Shown here: positions 43,623 to 52,663 of the stretch, piece after piece | Layout: each line of letters starts with the position of its first letter | How positions within the stretch are numbered: the stretch's first letter is position 1 | Assembly: GCA_963734435.1 (NCBI GenBank) | Contig: CAVTHA010000001.1 | Span: forward strand, 1-64,000 | Direction: 5' to 3' | DNA length: 64,000 bases | From: Bog-756 sp963734435 | GTDB taxonomy: Bacteria > Actinomycetota > Acidimicrobiia > Acidimicrobiales > RAAP-2 | Notes under the pieces: model-generated | What the model was told of the DNA's origin: nothing | What the model saw: only the letters and a program-made list of their open reading frames with translations | Databases searched by the model: none | Program-made: the position numbers and the translations under genes

Positions 43623-44782
43623 CGGCCCATGCCGACACCCTGCGAGCGTTGCAGGTCCTTGCCCTCGGTCTGGAGGGCCGGTGCCACCATCACCTCGGCC
43701 TTCTGGAACTCCTTCACCGTCTGGTAGCCGCAGGTGGCCATGGCCGTCCGCAGTGCACCGAACAGGTTCATGCGCCCGTCGTTCTCGTGGGCCGGGCCGA
43801 GGAGGATCTCCTTGAGGGTGCCGCGGGTGGTGGTCTGGACCCGGGCCCCCCGGGGCAGGGTGGGATGGAAGGTGGCCATGCCCCAGTGGAACCCCCGGGC
43901 CGGCGCCTCCACCGCCGAAGACAGCGGCGACCCGAGCATCACCGCATCCGCCCCACAGGCCATGGCCTTGGCGATGTCCCCGCCCTTGGACATGCCCCCG
44001 TCGGCGATCACCTGGCAGTACACCCCGGTCTCGTCGAGATGGCGCATCCGGGCGCCGGCCACATCGGCGATGGCCGTGGCCTGGGGAACGCCGATGCCGA
44101 GCACGCCCCTGGTGGTACAGGCGTTGCCCGGGCCCACGCCGACCAGCACGCCCACCGCGCCGGTCCGCATGAGATGCAACCCCGCCTGGTAGGAGGCGCA
44201 GCCCCCCACGATCACCGGGATCTCGAATTCGCGGATGAACCGCTTCAGGTTGAGCGGTTCGACGGTCTTCGACACGTGCTCGGCCGAGACCACCGTCCCC
44301 TGGATCACCAGGAGGTCGAGCTCGGCAGCCAGGAGCGCCTCGGCGAAGGCCTCGGTCCGCTGCGGGGTGACCGACCCGGCGGTGGTGATGCCGGCCGCCT
44401 TCATCTCCTTGATCCGGCGGGTGACCAGCTCCATTTGGACCGGCTCGGTGTACATCTGCTGCATGCGGGCCGTCGCCTTCTCGGCCGGCACCTCACGGAT
44501 CTCGTCGAACAGCGGCGTCGGGTCCTCGTAGCGGGTCCAGAGGCCCTCGAGGTTGAGCACGCCGAGACCCCCCAGCCGCCCGACCTCGATGGCGGTGGTC
44601 GGGCTGACCACCCCGTCCATGGCCGCGGCCATCAGTGGCAGGTCGAACCGGTAGGCGTCGATCTCCCAGCTGATGTCGACATCCTCGGGGTCGCGGGTCC
44701 TCCGGCTGGGAACAATGGCGATGTCGTCGAACCCGTAGGCCCGGCGCCCCGATTTGAAGATGCCAATCTCTATGTCAGCCAC
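43619..44782 (-). CDS. guaB3: GuaB3 family IMP dehydrogenase-related protein
   Basis: 387-residue TIM barrel of the actinobacterial IMPDH-related GuaB3 type, without CBS domains. YGFDDIAIVPSRRTRDPEDV, LMAAAMDGVVSPTTAIEVG, GLGVLNLEGLWTRYED, VGVGPGNACTTRGVLGIG (catalytic Cys loop, here NACTTR), VIADGGMSKGGDIAKAMACG and MLGSPLSSAVEAP are visible. Members have been described as GMP reductase-like, so the direction of reaction is uncertain. GTG 44782; it starts the guaB3-guaA-pcrA run. Confidence 0.9.
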   Translation of the reverse strand: MADIEIGIFKSGRRAYGFDDIAIVPSRRTRDPEDVDISWEIDAYRFDLPLMAAAMDGVVSPTTAIEVGRLGGLGVLNLEGLWTRYEDPTPLFDEIREVPAEKATARMQQMYTEPVQMELVTRRIKEMKAAGITTAGSVTPQRTEAFAEALLAAELDLLVIQGTVVSAEHVSKTVEPLNLKRFIREFEIPVIVGGCASYQAGLHLMRTGAVGVLVGVGPGNACTTRGVLGIGVPQATAIADVAGARMRHLDETGVYCQVIADGGMSKGGDIAKAMACGADAVMLGSPLSSAVEAPARGFHWGMATFHPTLPRGARVQTTTRGTLKEILLGPAHENDGRMNLFGALRTAMATCGYQTVKEFQKAEVMVAPALQTEGKDLQRSQGVGMGR

Positions 44783-44951
44783 GTGTGCCCTCCGGACCCT
44801 GGTCGCAGTTGTTGCCGCACCTCCGATCGGCGACCACTCCGACCATGGGCGTCCGACTGCTCCCACGATACCGCCTGAACTCCCTGGGCCGGGACTGGCC
44901 AGCCCGGTCCGAGGAGGGAGCCGGTGCCGGTCAGAGGGGTACTGCCACCGG

Positions 44952-45788
44952 TCAAGGCACCGGGGCGGACTCGGGCCGCTCGACGCCGAGAACCAGGCAG
45001 AGGAGCTCCACGAGGGTCCGGGCGGTGGCACCCCAGACCGTTTCTCCGGCAACGTCGAAGAACCAAACCGGGAACTCGCCCGGCGGCGGTGACGGGTCCG
45101 GCCGATCGCGCACCGACCACCACTCCTCGTGGAAGGCGCCGTCCGCCGCCAGCTCGCTGAGGGCCACGTCGAAGACCCGATCGACCTCGGCGGGGTTGGC
45201 CCGCAGCGGCGTCCGCCCCCTCAGGGTGGCCACTACCGGGGTCATCAGCGTGTTGGACGACCGGGTGGGCATCGGCGTGAGCTCCCCGACCACCTCGACC
45301 AGGCCGGGGTCGAGGGAGACCTCTTCGAACGCTTCGCGCAACGCCGCGGCGACCACTCCCTCACCGGCGTCGAGCCGACCGCCCGGGAACGCCACCTCAC
45401 CCTGATGCGACCGCAGCCGGTCGGAGCGCACGGTGAGAACGACCCGGGTGTCGCCCTCCTCCTCGAACAGAGCGACCAGGACCGCCGCCGGGCTGGCCTC
45501 GATCACCTCCCCGGCCAGTGTGCGCCACGGCCCGCCGGTGCTCGCCTCCCCGGCCCGGGGCTGGCCGGCCTTCACGGCGGTGCGGACCCGCTCGAGGGGG
45601 AGCGGGCGCCGCTCCTCGACCCCGAGGTGTGCCCATGGGGCCGGCGACCCGGGCCGGAAGGTCCGGGGTCGGGGGATCGGTCGCCGGGAGCCGTCGCCCG
45701 CCGTCCCGGCGGCGGTCTCGTCGGGGGTCTCCGGATGCTCGGCAGAGGTCTCGGGGGAAGGGATGGCGGGCGTCTCCGGGGAAGTCAT
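44952..45788 (-). CDS. Nudix hydrolase, CoA pyrophosphatase-like
   Basis: 278 residues. After a proline/serine-rich N-terminal tail of about 55 residues, the Nudix fold gives VLVALFEEEGDTRVVLTVRS, then HQGEVAFPGGRLDAGEG and ALREAFEEVSLDPGLVEVVG, which fit the GX5EX7REUXEEXGU box and the upstream UPF0035/CoA-ase signature. The family splits CoA or other nucleotide diphosphates. ATG 45788. It lies 170 bp upstream of guaB3 on the same strand and downstream of a strong hairpin after groL. Confidence 0.87.
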   Translation of the reverse strand: MTSPETPAIPSPETSAEHPETPDETAAGTAGDGSRRPIPRPRTFRPGSPAPWAHLGVEERRPLPLERVRTAVKAGQPRAGEASTGGPWRTLAGEVIEASPAAVLVALFEEEGDTRVVLTVRSDRLRSHQGEVAFPGGRLDAGEGVVAAALREAFEEVSLDPGLVEVVGELTPMPTRSSNTLMTPVVATLRGRTPLRANPAEVDRVFDVALSELAADGAFHEEWWSVRDRPDPSPPPGEFPVWFFDVAGETVWGATARTLVELLCLVLGVERPESAPVP

Positions 45789-45860
45789 GCGGGGACCCAG
45801 GGTACGGGTGGAGTCGGTGCCCCGGTTCGCGCCACCGACCGGTCAGGGCCCGGACATGGA

Positions 45861-45892
45861 GAACCGGCCGGACCCGTCGGTCCGGCCGGTTC
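45861..45892. terminator. Perfect 14-bp hairpin between groL and Nudix gene
   Basis: GAACCGGCCGGACC, loop CGTC, GGTCCGGCCGGTTC. It lies 63 bp after the groL stop on the minus strand and before the Nudix gene start, so it probably ends the groSL message. No T-run. Confidence 0.65.
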
Positions 45893-45954
45893 TCGTTCCA
45901 CCAGTCCTGAGGGGATGCCCGTCTGGCCGCACCCGACCTCGAGAGCCCGATGGG

Positions 45955-47616
45955 CTACATCATGCCGCCCATGCCGCCCATGCCACCCATGCCACCGCCC
46001 ATGGCGGCGGCGGCCGCGGCGGCGGCGGCCGGATCGGCCTTCTCCGGCTTGTCGGCCACCAGCGCCTCGGTGGTCAACAGCAACCCGGCGATCGACGCCG
46101 CGTTCTGCAGGGCGGACCGGGTCACCTTGGCCGGGTCGATGATCCCGGCCTTCACCAGGTCGACGAGCTGCCCGGTGGTGGCATCGAGGCCGGTGGTACC
46201 GGACTCCGCCTCCACCTCGCGGACGAAGACAGAGCCTTCGAGCCCGGCGTTGGCGGCGATGGCGTGGAGCGGCGACGCCAGAGCCTTGGCCACGATGGCG
46301 GCCCCGGTGGCTTCGTCACCACTGAGGGAGTCCACCACCGACTGGACCGCGGGCCGGGCACGCACCAACGCCGTCCCGCCGCCGGCCACGATGCCCTCCT
46401 CCACCGCCGCCCGGGTGGCGGACAGCGCGTCCTCGATGCGGTGCTTCTTCTCCTTGAGCTCGACCTCGGTGGCCGCCCCGACCTTGACCACCGCGACACC
46501 CCCGGCCAGCTTGGCCAGCCGCTCCTGGAGCTTCTCGCGGTCCCAGTCCGAGTCGGTGTCCTCGATCTCGCGCTTGATCTGCGCGATGCGGCCCTTCACC
46601 TCGTCCTCGGAGCCACCACCGTCGACGATGGTGGTGTCGTCCTTGTTGACGATCACCCGGCGGGCGCTGCCGAGGAGGTCGACGGTGACCGTCTCGAGCT
46701 TGAGACCGATCTCTTCGGAGATGACCTGGCCCCCGGTGAGGACGGCCATGTCCTGGAGCATCGCCTTGCGGCGCTCGCCGAAGCCCGGCGCTTTGACCGC
46801 CACCGAGGTGAACGTCCCGCGGATCTTGTTGACCACCAGGGTGGCCAGGGCCTCGCCCTCCACGTCCTCGGCGATGATCAGCAGCGGCTTGCCGGTCTGC
46901 ATCACCTTCTCGAGCACCGGGACCAGGTCGTGCACCGCGCTGACCTTCTGGTTGACGAACAGGATCTGCGGATCGTCGAGCACCGCCTCCTGCCGCTCCG
47001 CATCGGTCACGAAGTAGGGGGACAGGTAGCCCTTGTCGAACTGCATGCCTTCGGTGAACTCGAGATCGATGCCGAAAGTGTTCGACTCCTCGACGGTGAC
47101 GGTCCCGTCCTTCCCCACCCTGTCGATGGCGTCGGCGAGCACCTCACCGATGGCGGAGTCGGCGGCCGAGATGGCGGCCACCTGGGCGATCTCCGTCTTC
47201 GAGTCGATGTCCTTGGCCTGCTTCTGGATGGACTCGACGGCGGCGTCGACCGCCTTGTCCATGCCCTTCCGCAGCCCGAGCGGGTTGGCACCGGCGGCCA
47301 CGTTGCGCAGCCCCTCACGGATGAGGGACTGGGCCAGCACGGTGGCCGTGGTGGTGCCGTCACCGGCGACGTCGTTGGTCTTGGTGGCGACCTCTTTGAC
47401 CAACTGGGCGCCCATGTTCTCGAACACGTCCTCCAGCTCCACCTCACGGGCGATGGAGACGCCGTCGTTGGTGATCGTGGGGGCTCCGAACTTCTTCTCG
47501 ATGACCACGTTGCGGCCCTTGGGGCCGAGCGTGACCTTGACCGTGTCGGCCAGCTTGTTGACGCCCGCCTCCAGGCCGCGGCGGGCGGCTTCGTCGAACT
47601 TGAGGATCTTGGGCAT
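45955..47616 (-). CDS. groL: Chaperonin GroEL
   Basis: 553 residues, 60-kDa subunit of the folding chamber. KLADTVKVTLGPKGRNVVIE, the ATP site NDVAGDGTTTATVLAQSL, GFGERRKAMLQDMAVLTGG, and ISAADSAIGEVLADAI are present, and the tail ends in GGM repeats (MGGGMGGMGGMGGMM) typical of the housekeeping copy. The start overlaps the groS TAA by one base. Controlled with groS by the CIRCE upstream (inference from the site). Confidence 0.97.
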   Translation of the reverse strand: MPKILKFDEAARRGLEAGVNKLADTVKVTLGPKGRNVVIEKKFGAPTITNDGVSIAREVELEDVFENMGAQLVKEVATKTNDVAGDGTTTATVLAQSLIREGLRNVAAGANPLGLRKGMDKAVDAAVESIQKQAKDIDSKTEIAQVAAISAADSAIGEVLADAIDRVGKDGTVTVEESNTFGIDLEFTEGMQFDKGYLSPYFVTDAERQEAVLDDPQILFVNQKVSAVHDLVPVLEKVMQTGKPLLIIAEDVEGEALATLVVNKIRGTFTSVAVKAPGFGERRKAMLQDMAVLTGGQVISEEIGLKLETVTVDLLGSARRVIVNKDDTTIVDGGGSEDEVKGRIAQIKREIEDTDSDWDREKLQERLAKLAGGVAVVKVGAATEVELKEKKHRIEDALSATRAAVEEGIVAGGGTALVRARPAVQSVVDSLSGDEATGAAIVAKALASPLHAIAANAGLEGSVFVREVEAESGTTGLDATTGQLVDLVKAGIIDPAKVTRSALQNAASIAGLLLTTEALVADKPEKADPAAAAAAAAAMGGGMGGMGGMGGMM

Positions 47617-47909
47617 TACTTGGTCACCTTTGCCAGCACGTCGCGGCTGGAGAGGATGAGCAGGTCCTCTCCGTCGGACTGGATCTCGGTGCCCCCGTAC
47701 TTGGAGTAGACGACGGTGTCGCCCACCTTCAGCTCGAGCGGGATGAGCTCACCGGTCGACTCGGCCCGCCGACCGGGGCCGACCGCCAGGACCTCGCCCT
47801 GCTGGGGCTTCTCCTTGGCGGTGTCGGGAATGACCAGGCCGGAGGCGGTGGTCTCCTCGGACTCATTGGGGCGGACGACGATCCGGTCGTCGAGGGGGTG
47901 CAGACTCAT
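47616..47909 (-). CDS. groS: Co-chaperonin GroES
   Basis: 97 residues, heptameric lid of GroEL. PLDDRIVVRPNESEETTASG (mobile loop with the hydrophobic GLVIP after it), GEVLAVGPGRR, VGDTVVYSKYGGTEI and a C-terminal DVLAKVTK are all family features. ATG 47909 follows AGGAGG (cctcct at 47920-47925). It is the first gene after the CIRCE at 47935. Confidence 0.97.
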   Translation of the reverse strand: MSLHPLDDRIVVRPNESEETTASGLVIPDTAKEKPQQGEVLAVGPGRRAESTGELIPLELKVGDTVVYSKYGGTEIQSDGEDLLILSSRDVLAKVTK

Positions 47910-47934
47910 GGGTTCGGGCCTCCTGTGGCAGGCG

Positions 47935-47961
47935 TTAGCAGTCGAGGGTTGAGAGTGCTAA
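47935..47961. promoter_or_regulatory. CIRCE operator (HrcA site) upstream of groSL
   Basis: TTAGCAGTC, nine bases, GAGTGCTAA. The consensus is TTAGCACTC-N9-GAGTGCTAA; only one base (G for C in the left arm) differs. It lies 26 bp upstream of the groS start codon, so it controls groS-groL through HrcA, which is not in this window. Confidence 0.92.
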
Positions 47962-48069
47962 AGATAGCGACCCTGACGGCGCTTGGCAACCGGGCACCGC
48001 GAGTGCCAGGCCCGCCAGGCCCGACCCGGGCGCCCGGGGGCCTGTCCGGGTGGGCTCAGCCCCACCACC

Positions 48070-49092
48070 TCAGCGGGCGGCAGCCAGCTTCAGGTTCGGG
48101 TCGGCCCCGAGGTCGAGACTGCTCTGCTCCCCGTGGGCCAGGCGCCACCAGCCGGCGGCGGCCACCATGGCGGCATTGTCCGTGCAGAGGGCCCGGCTGG
48201 GCAGGAGCGACCCGAGCCCGTCGGCGGCACAGACTTCCTCGACGCGCCACCGCAGCAGCTCGTTGGCGGCCACCCCTCCGGCCAGGCAGATCGCCTTGGC
48301 CCCGACGTCGGCGGCGGCCCGGCGGGCCCGGGCGACCAGCACGTCCACCACGGCCAGGCGGAAGGAGGCGGCCACGTCGGGGGTGGCGGCACCCGGGTGC
48401 TTCTCCACCGTCCTGACCACGGCGGTCTTGAGCCCGCTGAAGGAGAAGTCGTAGCCGTCCCCGGGGTACGACCTCGGGAAGGTGAAGGCGGTCGGGTCAC
48501 CCTCCTCGGCCACCCGGTCGATGGCCGGCCCCCCCGGGTACCCGAGGCCGAGGTAGCGGGCCACCTTGTCGAAGGCCTCCCCGGCGGCATCGTCGATCGT
48601 CCCGCCGAGGAGCCGGTACCGTCCCGGCTCGGAGACCTCGACGAGCAGGCTGTGGCCACCCGACACCAGCAGGACCACCATCGGCCACGCCGGGTCGGGA
48701 TGCTCCAGCAACGACGCGAACAGATGCGCCTCCAGGTGGTTGACCCCGATGAAGGGGACGCCCCAGGCCAGCGACAGGGCCTTGGCCTCGGACAGCCCGA
48801 CCAGCAGCGAGCCGATCAGGCCGGGCCCGTAGGTGACCGCCACCCCGTCGATGCCGGTACCCGAGGGGTCTGACCCGGCGAGCTCCAGGGCCTCGGCCAG
48901 CACCGGGGTCAGCAGCTCCACATGGGCCCGCCCGGCCAACTCGGGCACGACGCCACCGAACCGGGCGTGCAGGTCGACCTGACTGCTGACCACGGAGGAG
49001 ACGATCGCCGACCCGTCGTCCACCACGGCGGCAGCCGTCTCGTCACAGGAGGTCTCGATGCCGAGCACCCGATGCCCACCGACAGCGACCAT
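48070..49092 (-). CDS. tsaD: tRNA N6-adenosine threonylcarbamoyltransferase TsaD
   Basis: 340 residues. Transfers threonylcarbamoyl to A37 of ANN-decoding tRNAs. VLGIETSCDETAAAVVDDG (phosphate 1), the metal motif HLEAH in NHLEAHLFASLL, LVSGGHSLLVEV, and GEAFDKVARYLGLGYPGGPA are hallmark blocks, with FPRSYPGDGYDFSFSGLKTA and CLAGGVAANELLR following. Its partners tsaE and tsaB lie 5-6 kb away in this window. ATG 49092, divergent from the reductase gene at 49235. No slip. Confidence 0.96.
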   Translation of the reverse strand: MVAVGGHRVLGIETSCDETAAAVVDDGSAIVSSVVSSQVDLHARFGGVVPELAGRAHVELLTPVLAEALELAGSDPSGTGIDGVAVTYGPGLIGSLLVGLSEAKALSLAWGVPFIGVNHLEAHLFASLLEHPDPAWPMVVLLVSGGHSLLVEVSEPGRYRLLGGTIDDAAGEAFDKVARYLGLGYPGGPAIDRVAEEGDPTAFTFPRSYPGDGYDFSFSGLKTAVVRTVEKHPGAATPDVAASFRLAVVDVLVARARRAAADVGAKAICLAGGVAANELLRWRVEEVCAADGLGSLLPSRALCTDNAAMVAAAGWWRLAHGEQSSLDLGADPNLKLAAAR

Positions 49093-49234
49093 GGAGGGGA
49101 GACCTTATCGAAGCGGCGTCGGCACCCTCCACGTCCGATGGCGAGGCCCCCGCCCCGTCGTCCCATCAGCCCGAATCCGACCGCGCCTCGGCGTTCGGGG
49201 CGCCGCCACCAGGCCACGGCCGTAGGGTGGTCCC

Positions 49235-50158
49235 GTGCCGACCGGAGGACTGCACGATGTTGTCGTCATCGGCGCCGGCGCCGCCGGGGTCAGCGCGGCC
49301 ATCGAATGCTTCGACATCAGACTGGACGTTCTCCTGCTCGAGGCGGCGAGCCAGGTCGGGGGCCAGATCGAGGAGATCCCCCACCAGGTGCGGAACGTGG
49401 CGCCGGCCATCGACGGCAACGACGCACTGGTCGAGGCTCTGGGCCGCCATGCCTCGACGCTCGGAGACCACCTCGGGCTGGACGAGCGGGTGACCCGGCT
49501 CGACCTCGCCGCCGGGGTGGTCGAGACCAGCACCGACCGGTACCGGGCCCGGAGCGTGCTGGTGGCCACCGGGTCGCGTCGACGCGAGCTGCCGGGAACG
49601 CCCGAGGGATCCTTCGGCGGGAGCGTGACCTACCTCGTCGAGCCGCACCTCGAACGGTTCGCCGGGATTCCCGTGGCGGTCATCGGCGGTGGCGACAGTG
49701 CCCTGCTCGACGCGCTGGAGCTCGCCGGCGCGGGGTCGCAGGTCACGCTGGTGCATCGGTCGTCCAACCTCACGGCCAGACGGGACGTCGTCGACCGCGT
49801 CCGGTCGGAGAGCCGGATCACCGAGATGGCCCCGTGGAGCCTCCATTCGTTCCTCGGTTCGGACCGCCTCGAGGGCGTCGAGCTGTCGAAGGTCGGCGGC
49901 GGCGAGCAGCGCCGGCTCGAGGTGGCGGGCGTCGTCCTCAAACTCGGACGTGAGCCGTGCGTCGACCTGGTTCGCGACCAGGTGGACCTGGGCACCAGGG
50001 GTGGCATCGCCGTCGACGCCGATCTGCGGGCGTCGGACGGGCGCACCTTCGCCGCCGGAGATGTGGTGGAGGGGGCGTACGAGCGCATCGCCACGGCGAT
50101 CGGCCAGGGCTCGCTGGCGGCCCGCTCCATCCTCCGCCATCTCGAATCCCAGCCGTGA
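49235..50158 (+). CDS. Thioredoxin reductase-like FAD/NAD(P) oxidoreductase lacking the CxxC
   Basis: 307 residues with the two-dinucleotide fold: FAD loop VVVIGAGAAGVSAAIECF, GSVLVATGSRRRELPG, NADP loop VAVIGGGDSALLDALELA, and the C-terminal FAD motif TFAAGDVVEGAYERIATAIG. Between them, where thioredoxin reductase has CxxC, this protein reads GGSVTYLVEPH, so it cannot reduce thioredoxin that way; it fits ferredoxin/flavodoxin reductase-like relatives. GTG 49235. Its stop overlaps the start of the next gene (GTGA at 50155), suggesting one operon. Confidence 0.82.
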   Translation: MPTGGLHDVVVIGAGAAGVSAAIECFDIRLDVLLLEAASQVGGQIEEIPHQVRNVAPAIDGNDALVEALGRHASTLGDHLGLDERVTRLDLAAGVVETSTDRYRARSVLVATGSRRRELPGTPEGSFGGSVTYLVEPHLERFAGIPVAVIGGGDSALLDALELAGAGSQVTLVHRSSNLTARRDVVDRVRSESRITEMAPWSLHSFLGSDRLEGVELSKVGGGEQRRLEVAGVVLKLGREPCVDLVRDQVDLGTRGGIAVDADLRASDGRTFAAGDVVEGAYERIATAIGQGSLAARSILRHLESQP

Positions 50159-50722
50159 GGGTGACCCGCCTCCCGACGGCGGCGGCGATACTCGACGCGC
50201 TCGGCGCACCCACCGGGGGCGGCCGAGATGGAGAGGGGCATCGGGCCGACCCCGGTGATGGGTCCGATCCTCGCCCTGCACCGAAGCAACGGCGCCCAGT
50301 GGGATCGGGAGGACGACGCCCGCCGGCATGAAGCGGACGACACCGTGGTGGCGGCGGCCAAACGGGACATCGACCGGATGAACAGCAGGCGCCACGAGCT
50401 CATCGAAGCCATCGACCGGGCGGTCCTGGGCGCCATCGATCCGGGCGACCGGGCACCACTGGTGACCGAGAGCCCGGGCATGGCCATCGATCGACTGTCG
50501 GTCCTCGTGATCCGGTTGGCGGCCACCGAGGCTCGGGCCTGCCCCGGAGCGGGCGACGCCGAGCTCTATCGTCGGCGGCTGCCCCGGTTGCGGAGCCAGG
50601 TCGAGACGCTCGAGAAGGCCATCGCCACCCTGCTCGACGACCTGGCCGCGGGCAACCGGCGCTTCCTCGGCTATGAGAGCCTCAAGCTCTACGGTCGGGA
50701 AGGTGCCGACCGACCCGGCTGA
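50155..50722 (+). CDS. DUF4254 domain protein (one frame slip)
   Basis: About 188 residues. GTG 50155 overlaps the reductase stop and reads VRVTRLPTAAAILDALGAP; a one-base slip near 50215 moves to RGIGPTPVMGPILALHRSNG then AQWDREDDAR, AAAKRDIDRMNSRRHELIEA, IDRA and ESPGMAIDRLSVLVIRLAA, which matches the DUF4254 pattern. This family is of unknown function and is often beside cell-surface glycosyltransferases; here a family 9 glycosyltransferase lies 1 kb away on the other strand. Its 3' end overlaps the convergent propeller-like gene by 41 bp. Confidence 0.7.
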
Positions 50723-51752
50723 TCAGGTCCACCGGCACTCGGTGGAGCCGGTAGCCGCCGCGGTTGAAACCGAAGATGAGTTGGTCTCCGACCACCGCGG
50801 CGTGAGCGATGCCGAGCCGGTCCGGGGCCAGCGTGCCGGTGAGGCGATGGGTGACCGGCTCGCCGGGGGGCAGCACGTGCACCTCGCCGCGACGGCCGAC
50901 ACCGCAGGGCAGGCCGTCCGCCACCACCATCGGCACGCTCCCGCTTCCCCAGGCCAGATCGGCGCCGAACCGGGCTGACGCCACGGCCGCCCCGGTGTCC
51001 AGGTCCAGCTGGACCAGGCCCCCGCCGCCCAGCTGCTCCCAGTCGTAGTCGTCCAGCCCGGCACCCCCCAGGGCACTGCCCGCCGCCCAGAGACTGGACT
51101 CGCACGACGCCAGGACGCCGGTGAGGAAGTGGACCGGGGCTTCCCAGCGGGTGGCGCCGAGGTGCCCCTGATCCGTCTCGATCAACCGGACCCGCCCCTC
51201 CCCGCCGAGGGCGACCCAACCGGTGCCGTCGGGCGCCGCCTCGGCCGCCAGGGCGGAGACGAAGCCGAAGGACTCATGGGCGGTGTCGGCATCGATCCGG
51301 TCCCGCGACGTCGTGACGGGCTCGGTCACCAAGACGCCGGCGAGGCGCTGACCACGGGGCCGGGACGTCACCAAACGGCCGCCGAGGGGGACCACCCGCT
51401 CGACATCGTCGACGAAGTCGAGCCGCCCGGCCTCCTCGTAACCAGGCCCCACGGCTCGGGGCCCGGAGGCCGGGGGTGGCTCGAAGAGGCGCACCATACC
51501 CAAGTGGTTGAGGACGGCGGTCCGACCTCCGGTCAGCGCCACGATGGCGTGGATGTCGAGATCGAATTGGGACGCCTCGTCATCCTCGGGGAACACCGTG
51601 TCACCGAAGATGGCCAGTGGGTCCAGCGAGGAATCGGCGAACACGACGTTGCGTCCGAGATTGTTCCAGGCACACCCCGGGCCGAGGGACACCATCCGCC
51701 CGATGCCCGCCGGCTGCGAGTTGACCACCCGGCTCCGGGGGTGTGAATCCAT
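50682..51752 (-). CDS. Hypothetical protein, beta-propeller-like
   Basis: 356 residues from ATG 51752, starting one base into the glycosyltransferase stop (TGATG). No family recognised. The sequence is a series of beta-strand-like blocks with Gly/Asp turns at roughly 40-50 residue intervals (IVALTGGRTAVLNHLGMV, VERVVPLGGRLVTSRP, GWVALGGEGRVRLIETD, VQLDLDTGAAVASARFGADL, VVGDQLIFGFNRGGYRLHRV), which suggests a propeller of WD40/NHL style. Many acidic turns and no signal peptide. Translation is coupled to the sugar transferase, so a role in glycan assembly or sensing is a guess. Confidence 0.6.
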   Translation of the reverse strand: MDSHPRSRVVNSQPAGIGRMVSLGPGCAWNNLGRNVVFADSSLDPLAIFGDTVFPEDDEASQFDLDIHAIVALTGGRTAVLNHLGMVRLFEPPPASGPRAVGPGYEEAGRLDFVDDVERVVPLGGRLVTSRPRGQRLAGVLVTEPVTTSRDRIDADTAHESFGFVSALAAEAAPDGTGWVALGGEGRVRLIETDQGHLGATRWEAPVHFLTGVLASCESSLWAAGSALGGAGLDDYDWEQLGGGGLVQLDLDTGAAVASARFGADLAWGSGSVPMVVADGLPCGVGRRGEVHVLPPGEPVTHRLTGTLAPDRLGIAHAAVVGDQLIFGFNRGGYRLHRVPVDLISRVGRHLPDRRA

Positions 51753-52663
51753 CAGCCGAGCTCGCCGAGGGCCTTCATGACCGACTCCGGGTCGACCGAC
51801 TCCAGGCAGCTCGACCGGGCGGGACACACCCGGGGTGCCGGGAGCTGACTGCTCAGAACCACCCGATGGTTGTAGGCGTACTCCCGCTCGACCCGCTGGC
51901 ACCCCGGATCGCACGTCGACCCGGCCACCAACCGGGTGTGGTCCCAGTCCCGGAAGTAAACGGCCGGTGCCCGGCTGATGGTCACCGTCGGTGTGCCCTG
52001 CTGGGCGGCGACGTGGGTGAGTCCGGTGTCCACCCCGACAACGGCCCGACAGGCGCTCAGCACGTCGACGGCCTCGCCCGGGCTGGCGGCGGGGCAGGCG
52101 GTGATCCCCCGATCCACCAGAGGATGGTCGTCGTCGCCGGTGACCACGGCCACGCCGACCCCCCGACGGGCGAGGGCATCGGCCAGCTCGACCCAGCGCT
52201 CCGGTGCCCACCGCTTCGCCGTCCCGTCGGCGTCGGCGACGAACAACACGACTCCCTCGGCGTCAGCCCGGGCCCTCGACTCGAAGGGAGCCGGCGCCGA
52301 GAAGTCGCCGATCACTCCGAAGTCGGCTCCGATGCGGGCCAGGATCTGGTTGATCGACAGGGAGCCGTGGGCGGCCTCGAATTCCGGGGTGCCCCACCAG
52401 TGATCACGTTGCAGCGGGTGATCGCGCAGGTCGACAACACGTTCACCGGGCCGGATGTCGGCGTGGCCCTCGGGCAGCACCCCACCGAGGCCGCCGATCC
52501 GCTCGGCGAGCGCCATCTGGCCGGGCGAGCGGGCCACCAACCAGGTCTCGGTACCCGAACCCACCCCCGCCCGCACCGCCGCCTGCACCAAAGGGAGGGA
52601 GACGACCAGGTCCCCGAGGCCGAACGAAACCGGGGCGATCAGCTGCCGCCGCCGGTGGGTCAC
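51752..52663 (-). CDS. Glycosyltransferase family 9 (heptosyltransferase-like)
   Basis: 303 residues, GT-B fold. N-terminal LIAPVSFGLGDLVVSLPLVQ is the GT9 acceptor-domain start (GxGD); the donor-site blocks are VVLFVADADGTAKRWAPERW and VVGVDTGLTHVAAQQGTPTV, the latter the classical GT9 DTGxxHxAAA-type motif. Cys residues near the C terminus (CDPGC, CPARSSC) are unusual and could bind metal or pair. GTG 52663 overlaps the queC stop (GTGA). It probably adds a sugar to a surface glycan; the donor is not predictable. Confidence 0.85.
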   Translation of the reverse strand: MTHRRRQLIAPVSFGLGDLVVSLPLVQAAVRAGVGSGTETWLVARSPGQMALAERIGGLGGVLPEGHADIRPGERVVDLRDHPLQRDHWWGTPEFEAAHGSLSINQILARIGADFGVIGDFSAPAPFESRARADAEGVVLFVADADGTAKRWAPERWVELADALARRGVGVAVVTGDDDHPLVDRGITACPAASPGEAVDVLSACRAVVGVDTGLTHVAAQQGTPTVTISRAPAVYFRDWDHTRLVAGSTCDPGCQRVEREYAYNHRVVLSSQLPAPRVCPARSSCLESVDPESVMKALGELG

